Assembly: GCA_910584085.1 (NCBI GenBank)
Contig: CAJTZY010000005.1
Coordinates: forward strand, 1 to 22,920
Reading direction: 5' to 3'
DNA: 22,920 nucleotides
From: an uncultured Bacilli bacterium
GTDB lineage: Bacteria; Bacillota_I; Bacilli_A; RF39; UBA660
Under the pieces are notes generated by a model, which saw only the letters and a list, made by a program, of their open reading frames with translations, was not told the origin of the DNA and searched no databases. Shown here piece by piece: positions 1-6,651 of the stretch. The translations under genes were made by a program, and so were the position numbers. Position 1 is the stretch's first letter. Each line of letters opens with the position of its first letter.

Positions 1-92
1 CTAGAAATATGTTAAAAATGGGATTAGATAGGAATATAATTTTAGAGGCAACAAAGCTTAGTAATAACGAAATAGAAGAATTAATTGATTAA
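1..92 (+). CDS. 3' end of an Rpn/PD-(D/E)XK-family nuclease (partial, paralogue of the next gene)
   Basis: Only the last 29 complete codons are in the window, ending in TAA at 90-92. The reading frame is fixed by near identity with the end of the gene at 460-1353: positions 1-92 match 1262-1353 with only a few changes, one giving N for S near the end (SNNEIEELID here, SNSEIEELID there). The tail resembles the helical C-terminus of Rpn-type (recombination-promoting nuclease, 'PD-(D/E)XK family transposase') proteins. The catalytic part lies outside the window, so it cannot be said whether this copy is intact or a fragment. Confidence 0.75.
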   Translation, partial: RNMLKMGLDRNIILEATKLSNNEIEELID

Positions 93-144
93 GTTTTAAT
101 TAGTTCTTTTTCTTTGCACTTATACCTTAATAGAACTTAAAAAA
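1..144 (+). repeat. Direct repeat copy A: gene tail plus downstream DNA
   Basis: Positions 1-144 repeat at 1262-1404 with roughly 95 percent identity. The match covers the last 92 coding bases and about 50 bases after the stop, including the block TTGCACTTATACCTTAATAG, with a 1-bp length difference in a T run. Identity stops abruptly after the AACTTAAAA stretch. This is a segmental duplication of the gene tail and its 3' flank, not a short functional motif. Confidence 0.85.
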
Positions 145-459
145 AGTTAAATATATTTTAGTAAAATCCATGTTAAATAGTCTTTGAAAATCATTAATTG
201 ATTGCAAGTTAATTTCAAGTTTATTACTACAAGAATTAAATTTTTTAACTTTTATTATTTTTAATGATGTCGTTAATTTTTAAATTGCCTCATGAATTTC
301 TTTTCTAAATTCTTTATAATATATCTCATTTTTATAATTTTGAGAATATCTTATGAGAGTCATAAACGTATAAATTTAAAAAAATATTCTAGAAAAAAAA
401 GGAAATTAAAAATTTTTACAATATAATATATATAGGAAAATCACTAGGAAGGAAATATT
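93..459. other. Intergenic AT-rich stretch with no gene seen
   Basis: Apart from the repeat tail up to about 144, these 367 bases have stops in all frames at short intervals. No tRNA-like or riboswitch-like fold was recognised. A TATAAT at 422-427 lies upstream of the next gene but has no convincing -35 box, so no promoter is called. Confidence 0.5.
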
Positions 460-1353
460 ATGATAAAAAATATAGTAAAAGATAAAATGAATGAAAAGGA
501 TGACAAATTATTACTTGGAATAGTAGACTGCATGTTTAAAGCTATCTTACTTGATCCTAATAATCCTGATTATTTAAAAGCATTAATTCATGAAATAACA
601 AATATTCCATTTGACATGTTAGAAGATATTACTATTTTAAATAGTGAACATGTTATTAATAATAAAATGGATAAAAAGGTTAGAAGTGATATTATTGTTA
701 GTATTGGTAAACAATATATTAATATTGAAATGAATAAAAAATATTATAAAGGTACTTTTAATAAAAATGATAATTATATGAAGTTAATTGCTTCTAATTT
801 TTATAAAAATAAGGATAATTATTTAGAAAGTTATAGTATTATTCAAATAAATTTTGATTATTTTAATTATTTAAAAAATGAAAAAGAGATATCTAAACTT
901 GTTTATAAAGAAATGGATACTAATGAAGTAGATCCTAATTTTGAAAATAGTATTAAATATCATATTAATCTAGCATATATAAAGAAAACATGCTATAATA
1001 AACCTGTAAAAAGTTTAAGCAGATTCGAAAGATACTGTTTACTATTAATGGCAGAAACTAAGAATTTTGCAAGAAATATTTCAGGAGATGATTATATTAT
1101 GAAAAGGGTTAAAGATAGACTTGAGAATTTAAGTAGTGATGAAGAAATGATAGGTTTATATGATGCTGAAATAGAAGCTGAGAAGATTAAAAATACCCAA
1201 ATTAAGGGAGCTAGACTTGAGGGTATCGAGGAAGGAAGGGCTAAAGGTAAACTTGAAATTGCTAGAAATATGTTAAAAATGGGATTAGATAGGAATATAA
1301 TTTTAGAGGCAACAAAACTTAGTAATAGTGAAATAGAAGAATTAATTGATTAA
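460..1353 (+). CDS. Rpn/PD-(D/E)XK nuclease family transposase-like protein
   Basis: This 297-residue protein fits the Rpn / PDDEXK_2 family, DNA endonucleases annotated as 'PD-(D/E)XK nuclease family transposase', which are often present in many copies per genome and linked to RecA-independent DNA exchange. The core is visible: D77 in the strand RSDIIVSIG, then E90-M91-N92 in YINIEMNKK, matching the family's D...ExN/Q signature. The middle is helical, and the C-terminus has the usual charged EGIEEGRAKGK-type stretch followed by a short helical tail. ATG at 460 is preceded by AGGAAGGAA at 446-454. There are no terminal inverted repeats or target duplications, so it is a solitary gene. Its 3' end is duplicated at the window's left edge. 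Its position beside the polysaccharide locus is probably incidental. Confidence 0.8.
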   Translation: MIKNIVKDKMNEKDDKLLLGIVDCMFKAILLDPNNPDYLKALIHEITNIPFDMLEDITILNSEHVINNKMDKKVRSDIIVSIGKQYINIEMNKKYYKGTFNKNDNYMKLIASNFYKNKDNYLESYSIIQINFDYFNYLKNEKEISKLVYKEMDTNEVDPNFENSIKYHINLAYIKKTCYNKPVKSLSRFERYCLLLMAETKNFARNISGDDYIMKRVKDRLENLSSDEEMIGLYDAEIEAEKIKNTQIKGARLEGIEEGRAKGKLEIARNMLKMGLDRNIILEATKLSNSEIEELID

Positions 1354-1404
1354 GTTTTAATTAGTTCTTTTTTTTGCACTTATACCTTAATAGAACTTAA
1401 AAAA
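1262..1404 (+). repeat. Direct repeat copy B: gene tail plus downstream DNA
   Basis: Second copy of the repeat at 1-144. It comprises the last 92 bp of the Rpn-family gene and about 50 bp of 3' flank. The conserved flank holds an AGTTCT/AGAACT pair separated by about 23 nt; this could be a weak transcript end, but no strong terminator is evident. Confidence 0.85.
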
Positions 1405-1541
1405 CAAAAATGTAAATAATTGTAAATTAAAGTAAAAAAATATATTTAGCATGTTTAAATTAATAATATATTAATGTAATATACTTATAGTAAGTAATTC
1501 TTACTTTTTTAAATCTATTAAAAATTTTAAAATATTAGTAT

Positions 1542-1569
1542 TTGAATTTTTAAAAAAGTATGTTATAAT
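1542..1569 (+). promoter_or_regulatory. Predicted sigma-A promoter of the cpsCDB-like operon (extended -10)
   Basis: TTGAAT (1542-1547) and a perfect TATAAT (1564-1569) are separated by 16 bp, with TG at the extended -10 position (TGTTATAAT from 1561). Transcription would start near 1576, leaving a leader of only about 14 nt that contains the AGAGGTG ribosome binding site. This leaves little room for a riboswitch or an antitermination leader. Confidence 0.7.
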
Positions 1570-1589
1570 CAGAAAAGTAGAGGTGTTAT

Positions 1590-2270
1590 ATGGAAGAAAT
1601 AGATTTAAAAGAATTGTTTGAATTTGTAAAAAGTAAAATAGAAGTTATAATAATTACAACTATTTTAGTGTGTACTTTAGGTTGTTTATATATTTTATTT
1701 TTGCAAAAACCTATGTATAGTTCATATACAACAGTAGTACTTAAGAGTAGTTCTGGAGATAGTACTGGACTTTCAACAGGGGATGTTCAACTTAATAAAA
1801 ATTTAGTTTCAACTTATGCTGAAATTATGAAATCAAGAAGAATACTTGATCAGGTAATAAGCAACTTGAAATTATCAACTTCATATGGAGTATTAAGTAG
1901 TAGAGTTTCTGTATCTGCCGTAAATAATACAGAAATAATTAGAATATCTGTAAGTGATGAGGCTCCAGATGTTGCTAAAAATATTGCAAATGAGGCGGCT
2001 AAAGTATTCACACAAGAAATAGATACATTATATAAAATGGATAATGTTGGTATATTAGATGAGGCAAAAGAATCTAGCGCACCATACAATATTAATATAC
2101 CAAAAACATTAATATTATGTTTCTTTGTAGGATTGGTTCTTGCTCTTGGTATATTATTTATAATTTTCTATTTTGATAGAACAATAAAATCAACTGAACA
2201 AATAGAACAAAAAATAAAATTGCCAATACTTGGAAGTGTTCAAGATTTCGGTAAAGGAGGTAAAAAATGA
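1590..2270 (+). CDS. CpsC/Wzz-like polysaccharide chain-length regulator and kinase activator
   Basis: This 226-residue membrane protein has the polysaccharide co-polymerase layout: a first membrane segment at about 18-38 (IIITTILVCTLGCLYILFL), an extracellular Wzz domain of about 130 residues, and a second segment at about 172-194 preceded by a proline-containing stretch (SSAPYNINIPKTL). In Gram-positives this protein is separate from its kinase; its cytoplasmic tail activates the CpsD/CapB-type tyrosine kinase and the pair sets capsule chain length. The tail after the second segment is about 30 residues. The next gene overlaps it in an ATGA arrangement (ATG at 2267, TGA at 2268-2270), typical of translational coupling to the kinase. 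RBS AGAGGTG is at 1579-1585. It is the first gene of the operon behind the 1542 promoter. Confidence 0.9.
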   Translation: MEEIDLKELFEFVKSKIEVIIITTILVCTLGCLYILFLQKPMYSSYTTVVLKSSSGDSTGLSTGDVQLNKNLVSTYAEIMKSRRILDQVISNLKLSTSYGVLSSRVSVSAVNNTEIIRISVSDEAPDVAKNIANEAAKVFTQEIDTLYKMDNVGILDEAKESSAPYNINIPKTLILCFFVGLVLALGILFIIFYFDRTIKSTEQIEQKIKLPILGSVQDFGKGGKK

Positions 2271-2935
2271 GAAGTGAATTAATAGTTCATGAAAGACCAA
2301 AATCGAATGTAAGTGAAGATATTAGAACTATTAGAACCAACTTACAATTTACCTCATCAAAAGATGAATCAAAGGTTATACTTGTAACAAGTTCTGTTCA
2401 AGGTGAAGGAAAATCATTTATAAGTAGTAATCTAGCGGCAACATTTGCTCAAAATGGTGAATCTACACTTTTAATAGATAGTGATTTAAGACTTGGTAGA
2501 ACTCATAAAATATTTAACGTTTCAAATAGTATGGGGCTTTCTAATTTACTTGTTGGGGAAAATATAAATGATTGGGTAGATTATATTGTGGAAACACCAA
2601 TACCTGATTTATATGTAATTCCTCGTGGAGTAGTACCTCCAAATCCAAGTGAATTATTAAACTCACCAAATACAAAAAAATTAGTTAAAATATTAAAGGA
2701 AAAATTTGATCATATCATATTCGATGGTGTCCCAGTTAATGGACTACCTGATTCTTTAATACTAGCTAAAATAGTTGATAGAGTAGTAGTAGTATGTTCT
2801 TGTAAATATACTAAAATTGATGAACTTGAAGCAACTAAAAAGTCACTTAGACAAATACATGCTAATATAGCAGGTGTTGTTATGAATAGAGCTCCTCAAA
2901 CTAAGAGAGGTAAATATTCTAGTTATTATGAATAG
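2267..2935 (+). CDS. CpsD-like bacterial tyrosine (BY) kinase
   Basis: A 222-residue cytoplasmic P-loop protein of the CpsD/CapB/YwqD class, which autophosphorylates on a C-terminal tyrosine cluster and cycles with CpsC to regulate capsule assembly. Walker A is at about 42-50 (SSVQGEGKS). Walker A' is LLIDSDLRLG (D71, D73), where the family usually has D-x-D-x-R-x-P; the proline is G here. Walker B is HIIFDGVPV, where the family usually has hydrophobics-DTPP, so the D is kept but TPP is changed. The tail has three tyrosines (Y217, Y220, Y221 in KYSSYYE), a short version of the usual cluster. It overlaps the upstream gene by 4 nt and is followed by the cognate phosphatase, so kinase, activator and phosphatase form one module. 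Confidence 0.9.
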   Translation: MRSELIVHERPKSNVSEDIRTIRTNLQFTSSKDESKVILVTSSVQGEGKSFISSNLAATFAQNGESTLLIDSDLRLGRTHKIFNVSNSMGLSNLLVGENINDWVDYIVETPIPDLYVIPRGVVPPNPSELLNSPNTKKLVKILKEKFDHIIFDGVPVNGLPDSLILAKIVDRVVVVCSCKYTKIDELEATKKSLRQIHANIAGVVMNRAPQTKRGKYSSYYE

Positions 2936-2945
2936 TGGTGATTAA

Positions 2946-3656
2946 ATGACTGATATACATTCACATCTTATATATGGCATTGATGATGGGTCACGCGATA
3001 TAAATGAAAGTATTGAGTTATTAAAAAAAATGAAAGATATAGGATTTGATAATGTAATAATAACTCCTCATTACATTGAAAATAGTGATTATTCATCAAA
3101 TAATGAAGCAAAATTAGAAAGATTAGAAGAAATAAAAAAAGAATTATTTAAAAATAAAATAGATATTAATATACATTTAGGTAATGAAATATTTATTAAT
3201 GAAAATATAGTTAATCATATAAAAAGTAATGAAATATATCCATTAAATAATTCTAAATATTTATTAATAGAATTTCCATTTCATAATCAAATATTAAATT
3301 TAGAAGATATGTTATATGAAATAAAATATAATGGATATATTCCAATTATTGCTCATCCAGAAAGATATGATGCATTTAAAGATGATTATAGTATAGTAGA
3401 AAAATTAAGAGAAGAAGGAATACTTTTTCAAGCAAATTATTCTAGTATAATAGGTCATTATGGAAAACATGCTAAAAAGTTGTTAAAGAGGATGTTAAAG
3501 GATGGTTATATTGATTATTTAGGAACTGATTTACATAGAGTAGGTAAAACTACTGTAATTGATAACTTTAAAAAAATAGAAAAGAAAATAAGAAAAATAA
3601 CTGGAAAAGAATATTATAAAAAAATTATGAATAACTGTGATGATTTAGTAAAATAA
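2946..3656 (+). CDS. CpsB/CapC-like PHP-family protein-tyrosine phosphatase
   Basis: A 236-residue PHP-fold metalloenzyme of the CpsB/Wzb/YwqE family, which dephosphorylates the CpsD tyrosine cluster using metal ions (Mn). Metal-binding motifs are present in order: D3-I-H5-S-H7 at the N-terminus, D13-D14-G-S, TPH at 40-42, LGNE at about 79-82, IAHPERY at about 139-145 and DLHR near 196. Length is normal for the family. It starts 10 nt after the kinase stop with GGTGAT as ribosome binding site, so it belongs to the same transcript. An 8-bp hairpin begins at its stop codon. Confidence 0.92.
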   Translation: MTDIHSHLIYGIDDGSRDINESIELLKKMKDIGFDNVIITPHYIENSDYSSNNEAKLERLEEIKKELFKNKIDINIHLGNEIFINENIVNHIKSNEIYPLNNSKYLLIEFPFHNQILNLEDMLYEIKYNGYIPIIAHPERYDAFKDDYSIVEKLREEGILFQANYSSIIGHYGKHAKKLLKRMLKDGYIDYLGTDLHRVGKTTVIDNFKKIEKKIRKITGKEYYKKIMNNCDDLVK

Positions 3657-3678
3657 AATGCTTGAAATAGGCATTTTA
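3654..3678 (+). terminator. Hairpin after cpsB-like gene (weak terminator or attenuator)
   Basis: TAAAATGC (3654-3661) pairs perfectly with GCATTTTA (3671-3678) across a 9-nt loop. The stop codon is part of the left arm. No long T run follows (TTATTG), so it may only reduce read-through into the VanZ-family gene or stabilise the mRNA end. Confidence 0.45.
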
Positions 3679-3699
3679 TTATTGTAAATAGGAGGACAT

Positions 3700-4161
3700 A
3701 TGAAAAGAGTATTCTTATATATAATATTATTTATATGGATGAGTATAATATTTTCTTTTTCAAATCAAAAAAGTGATGAATCTAGTAATTTAAGCAATAG
3801 GGTAGTTGAACATATAATCACAATTGTAGAAAAATTGAATAATACTAAAATAGATGATGTAATGAGAAAAAATATATATGATTATGCTGTATACCCAATA
3901 AGGAAACTCGCACATGTTACAATATATTTTATACTTGGAATAATTGTTTGTAATTTAGTTTTAACATATAATATTAATTTCAAAAAACTATTATTAATAT
4001 CTATAATGATTTGTTTTGCATATGCGACTACAGATGAAATACATCAATTATTTGTAAGTGGTAGATCAGGTAGTCCATTTGATGTTTTAATAGATACTTG
4101 TGGTAGTATACTTGGTATATTACTATCAAATAAACTTTTTAATAGAAAAACATGTAAATAA
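3700..4161 (+). CDS. VanZ-family membrane protein
   Basis: A 153-residue integral membrane protein with the VanZ-family signature: an N-terminal segment followed by SFSNQKSDESS, then RKLAHVTIYFILG at about 68-80, YATTDEIHQLFVSGR at about 107-121, and a last segment beginning DVLIDTCGSILG. VanZ itself gives low-level teicoplanin resistance by an unknown mechanism. Relatives are common in Gram-positive polysaccharide and wall loci, so resistance should not be assumed here. ATG at 3700 follows AGGAGG (3690-3695) with only a 4-nt spacer. It lies between the regulatory module and the priming transferase; transcription probably reads through the hairpin at 3654-3678. The biochemical role is unknown. 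Confidence 0.88.
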   Translation: MKRVFLYIILFIWMSIIFSFSNQKSDESSNLSNRVVEHIITIVEKLNNTKIDDVMRKNIYDYAVYPIRKLAHVTIYFILGIIVCNLVLTYNINFKKLLLISIMICFAYATTDEIHQLFVSGRSGSPFDVLIDTCGSILGILLSNKLFNRKTCK

Positions 4162-4206
4162 ATTTGTATAGAAAAAATTACCATTTTTAAAATATTGCAA
4201 ATTATG

Positions 4207-4235
4207 TTGATATATTTTATAATATTTGCTATAAT
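4207..4235 (+). promoter_or_regulatory. Predicted sigma-A promoter of the priming transferase (extended -10)
   Basis: TTGATA (4207-4212), a 17-bp spacer and a perfect TATAAT (4230-4235) with an extended TGC just before it. This is among the best promoter matches in the window. It lets the transferase be transcribed independently of the regulatory genes, with a leader of about 40 nt. Confidence 0.75.
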
Positions 4236-4283
4236 ATGTTTACAAAAAAAGGAACCAGATTATTTTAAATAGGGGTGTATGTT

Positions 4284-4961
4284 ATGAATAAAGAAATAAA
4301 TGTTGATTATACAGATACATATAGTACTACAAAAAGAAATGTAGTTTCATTATACTTATACTTAGGAATTAAAAGATTTTTTGATATAGTTGTCTCACTT
4401 ATAGGATTAATATTTTTAATACCAATCGCATTAGTTGTAAAAATAATGTATATGATAAGTGGAGATTTTCATTCGATTTTCTTTACACAAGATAGAATAG
4501 GCAAAAATGGTAAAACATTTAAATTTTATAAATTTAGAACTATGGTACCAAATGCAGATAAAATTTTATTTGAATTACTTGAAAAAGATAAAGAACTTGC
4601 TAAAGAATATAAAATTAACAAAAAATTGAAAGATGATCCAAGAATTACAAAAGCTGGTAAATTTCTTAGAAAGACATCTTTAGATGAATTACCACAATTA
4701 ATTAATATATTCTTAGGACAAATGTCATTTGTTGGAAATAGGCCTTATTTACCAAGAGAAAAAGATGATATGGGAGAATATTTTGATGACATTGTAAAAA
4801 GTAAACCAGGTCTTACTGGTTACTGGCAAGTAATGGGTAGAAGTGATACTACATTTGAAACAAGATGTAAATTAGAAGCTAAATATTCAAATGAAATGTC
4901 TCTTAGACTAGATATTAAAATATTTTTTAAAACATTCTTAGTAGTATTAAAAGGATTATAA
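4284..4961 (+). CDS. Priming sugar-phosphate transferase (bacterial sugar transferase family)
   Basis: This enzyme starts repeat-unit assembly by moving a sugar-1-phosphate from a UDP-sugar to undecaprenyl phosphate on the inner membrane face. The 225-residue protein has one membrane-embedded segment (about 31-53) and then the complete catalytic domain of WcaJ/PglC-type transferases: DRIGKNGKTFKFYKFRTM, RKTSLDELPQL, MSFVGNRPYLPRE and KPGLTGYWQVMGR. It lacks the four-helix N-terminal domain of long WbaP/CpsE types. ATG at 4284 is chosen over GTG at 4275 because AGGGG (4271-4275) lies 8 nt upstream of the ATG and overlaps the GTG. It has its own promoter and terminator, so it is a single-gene unit. 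The sugar it transfers cannot be read from the sequence. Confidence 0.93.
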   Translation: MNKEINVDYTDTYSTTKRNVVSLYLYLGIKRFFDIVVSLIGLIFLIPIALVVKIMYMISGDFHSIFFTQDRIGKNGKTFKFYKFRTMVPNADKILFELLEKDKELAKEYKINKKLKDDPRITKAGKFLRKTSLDELPQLINIFLGQMSFVGNRPYLPREKDDMGEYFDDIVKSKPGLTGYWQVMGRSDTTFETRCKLEAKYSNEMSLRLDIKIFFKTFLVVLKGL

Positions 4962-4988
4962 AATAAGTTTAAATACTTATTTTTTTTT
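4961..4988 (+). terminator. Rho-independent terminator after the priming transferase
   Basis: AAATAAGT (4961-4968) pairs with ACTTATTT (4975-4982) across a 6-nt loop and continues into an unbroken T run to 4988. It begins at the last base of the stop codon and closes part A of the polysaccharide region. Confidence 0.85.
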
Positions 4989-5104
4989 GAGAATATCATT
5001 TTTAATAAATTGCACTCCCAAATTTACCAAAATTAATAGAAATGTATACAAAAGTTAAAATATTGTAAATAATAGTTAGCAGAAATTCAAAATTGTACTT
5101 TTGA

Positions 5105-5133
5105 TTAAAGTTTATACTTGTGGTAAACTTTAA
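5105..5133 (+). promoter_or_regulatory. 10-bp inverted repeat upstream of the DUF1016 nuclease gene
   Basis: TTAAAGTTTA (5105-5114) and TAAACTTTAA (5124-5133) are perfect inverted arms around the 9-nt centre TACTTGTGG. A TATACT (5113-5118) overlaps the end of the left arm and the centre. The repeat ends 17 bp before the start codon. It could be a dimer-binding operator covering the promoter or an mRNA hairpin just ahead of the ribosome binding site; the sequence does not decide. Confidence 0.55.
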
Positions 5134-5150
5134 ATTCAAGGAGTGAAGGT

Positions 5151-6050
5151 ATGAACTATTATAACGAAATAAAACAAGAACTAATAAATAATGAAGTATA
5201 CAAAAAAGTAAAAGATTATAGTAAAAATAGAAGTGATTTAAATACCTATTATAATGTAGGTAAATTAATAGTAGATGCACAAGGTGGTGAGGCAAGAGCA
5301 AAGTATGGAGATGGATTAATTAAAGAATATTCTAAAAAATTAATAATAGATGTAGGAAAACAATATAATTATAAAACATTAGCTAAAATGCACCAATTTT
5401 ATTTAATTTTTGAAAAATTCTCGACACTGTCGAGACAATTATCATGGAGTCATTATAGTGAATTATTGAGCATAAAAGATGTAAATAAAATAAATTATTA
5501 TGTAAAAATTGTAGAAAATCAAAATTTATCAGTAAGAGAACTTAGAACTAAAATAAAAAATAAAGAGTATGAAAGATTAGATGAAGAAACAAAAGAGAAA
5601 TTAATATCTAAAGAAGAAACTAATTTAACCGATTTTATCAAAAATCCAATACTTATAAAAAATAAGTATGATTATAAAAATATATCAGAAAAAATATTAA
5701 AGCAGTTGATATTAGAAGATATGGATAATTTTTTAAAAGAATTAGGTGATGGTTTTAGTTACATAAAAAATGAATACAAAATAAAGTTAGGAGATAGATA
5801 TAATTATATAGATTTATTGCTTTTTAATTATAAATATAATTCATTTGTAGTAGTTGAATTAAAAGTAACAGAATTAAGAAAAGAATATATAGGACAAATA
5901 CAAGTATATATGAACTATATAGATATAAATTTAAAAAATATAAATCAAGATAAAACTATTGGAATAATAATATGTAAGAAAGATAATGAGTTTGTCATGG
6001 AATATGTAAGTGATGAAAGAATATTTGAAACTACATATGTTATAAATTAA
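5151..6050 (+). CDS. YhcG/DUF1016-type PD-(D/E)XK nuclease domain protein
   Basis: A 299-residue protein of the YhcG / 'PDDEXK nuclease domain-containing protein' family (COG4804), slightly shorter than the usual 330-380. The N-terminal DUF1016_N part carries the family's SWSHYSELLSI motif near residues 100-110 after a helical region. The C-terminal nuclease fold shows D221 in YNYIDLLLFNYK and E236-L-K238 in VVELKV, giving the D...ExK active site intact. Family members are found beside restriction-modification, toxin and phage-defence genes, and their biological role is largely uncharacterised. Here no methylase or antitoxin is adjacent. GGAGTGAAGG precedes ATG 5151. A terminator upstream and another downstream make it a self-contained accessory insert in the polysaccharide locus. 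Confidence 0.88.
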   Translation: MNYYNEIKQELINNEVYKKVKDYSKNRSDLNTYYNVGKLIVDAQGGEARAKYGDGLIKEYSKKLIIDVGKQYNYKTLAKMHQFYLIFEKFSTLSRQLSWSHYSELLSIKDVNKINYYVKIVENQNLSVRELRTKIKNKEYERLDEETKEKLISKEETNLTDFIKNPILIKNKYDYKNISEKILKQLILEDMDNFLKELGDGFSYIKNEYKIKLGDRYNYIDLLLFNYKYNSFVVVELKVTELRKEYIGQIQVYMNYIDINLKNINQDKTIGIIICKKDNEFVMEYVSDERIFETTYVIN

Positions 6051-6153
6051 TAATTTTAAAAAGACTGTAAATAATATAAATATACTAAAATAATAAAGTA
6101 TGAATAAAATTAAGTAGAATAAAGTTTTAAAAATGTATGGAAGGATGTTAGAT

Positions 6154-6282
6154 ATGAATCAGTTACTATTTTTTCTATTTGGTGTATTAATTGGTGGATT
6201 TGTAGTACTTACTATTATGTGTTGTTTACAAATAAATAAAATAAATGAAATAAATAAGTTAAATAATCCGTTAAAAAAATAA
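6154..6282 (+). CDS. Small single-pass membrane protein, DUF3789-like (42 aa)
   Basis: A short gene with a good GGAAGGA ribosome binding site (6139-6145), 8 nt before ATG 6154, ending in TAA at 6280-6282. The product begins MNQLLFFLFGVLIGGFVVL, crosses the membrane once (about 4-25, ending TIMCCLQ) and has a polar lysine/asparagine-rich tail. The pattern hydrophobic-GVLIGGF-hydrophobic-MCxLQ matches my memory of the DUF3789 family, very small proteins often found on Firmicutes mobile elements; their function is unknown. It is 103 nt downstream of the DUF1016 gene and followed 60 nt later by a strong terminator, so the two may share a transcript. Codon use resembles its neighbours. Confidence 0.7.
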   Translation: MNQLLFFLFGVLIGGFVVLTIMCCLQINKINEINKLNNPLKK

Positions 6283-6342
6283 TATAATGATATTCTATAT
6301 ATTTATTATTTAATAAATAATTTATGTTATACACTGTAAAAT

Positions 6343-6374
6343 AAAAAACATATTTCATAATGATATGTTTTTTT
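6343..6374 (+). terminator. Rho-independent terminator after the small membrane protein
   Basis: AAAAAACATAT (6343-6353) and ATATGTTTTTT (6363-6373) form an 11-bp perfect stem with a 9-nt loop, and the right arm runs into a 7-T tract. The stem is symmetric and could also end transcripts from the other strand, though no gene is present there. Confidence 0.85.
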
Positions 6375-6651
6375 CTATGCATATGTATATTGTTGTAATC
6401 TTACGAGTAATTTAGTAACACATACTTATAAAATTATCTAATTATATATAAAAAGCATTTGAAATTGTAATAAAATTGTAAAAAAACTAGACTTAAGTTA
6501 TATTTGTATAGATAAAAAATACATAATATGATATAATTAATATGGACTTATTGTTTCTTTATAATAATTTATAAAAAAACAAATTTTTAATGAAATTAAA
6601 AATAAATAATAATTTTATAAATAATTTAATAAGTATGTAGGGAGGAATATT
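6375..6651 (+). other. AT-rich promoter and leader region of the heptose/polysaccharide operon
   Basis: These 277 bases contain no gene. The first part is unstructured to the eye. A candidate promoter is at 6509-6537, so the mRNA would begin near 6544 and have a leader of about 108 nt before ATG 6652. The leader holds an internal dyad TTTATAATAATTTATAAA and a long-range pair ACTTATT (6546-6552) with AATAAGT (6628-6634), ending just before the GGGAGG ribosome binding site (6640-6645). No known riboswitch class was recognised. Confidence 0.5.
6509..6537 (+). promoter_or_regulatory. Candidate promoter of the long polysaccharide operon
   Basis: A perfect TATAAT (6532-6537) with extended TGA before it, and TAGATA (6509-6514, four of six consensus bases) 17 bp upstream. 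The -35 box is imperfect, but this is the best match between the terminator at 6374 and the operon's first gene. Confidence 0.5.

Noticed and set aside
460..1404. Complete insertion sequence
   Set aside because: The gene is called transposase-like in family annotation, but no terminal inverted repeats or target-site duplications were found, and the tail repeat is direct, not inverted.
3700..4161. Glycopeptide resistance gene
   Set aside because: The VanZ family is broad and most members have no tested link to resistance; no vanA-type ligase, vanX or vanS/R genes are present.
5002..5301. 99-codon open frame on the minus strand rich in L, Y, H and N
   Set aside because: It is a low-complexity product overlapping the intergenic region and the start of the DUF1016 gene; composition reflects AT-rich background and the plus-strand gene is well supported.
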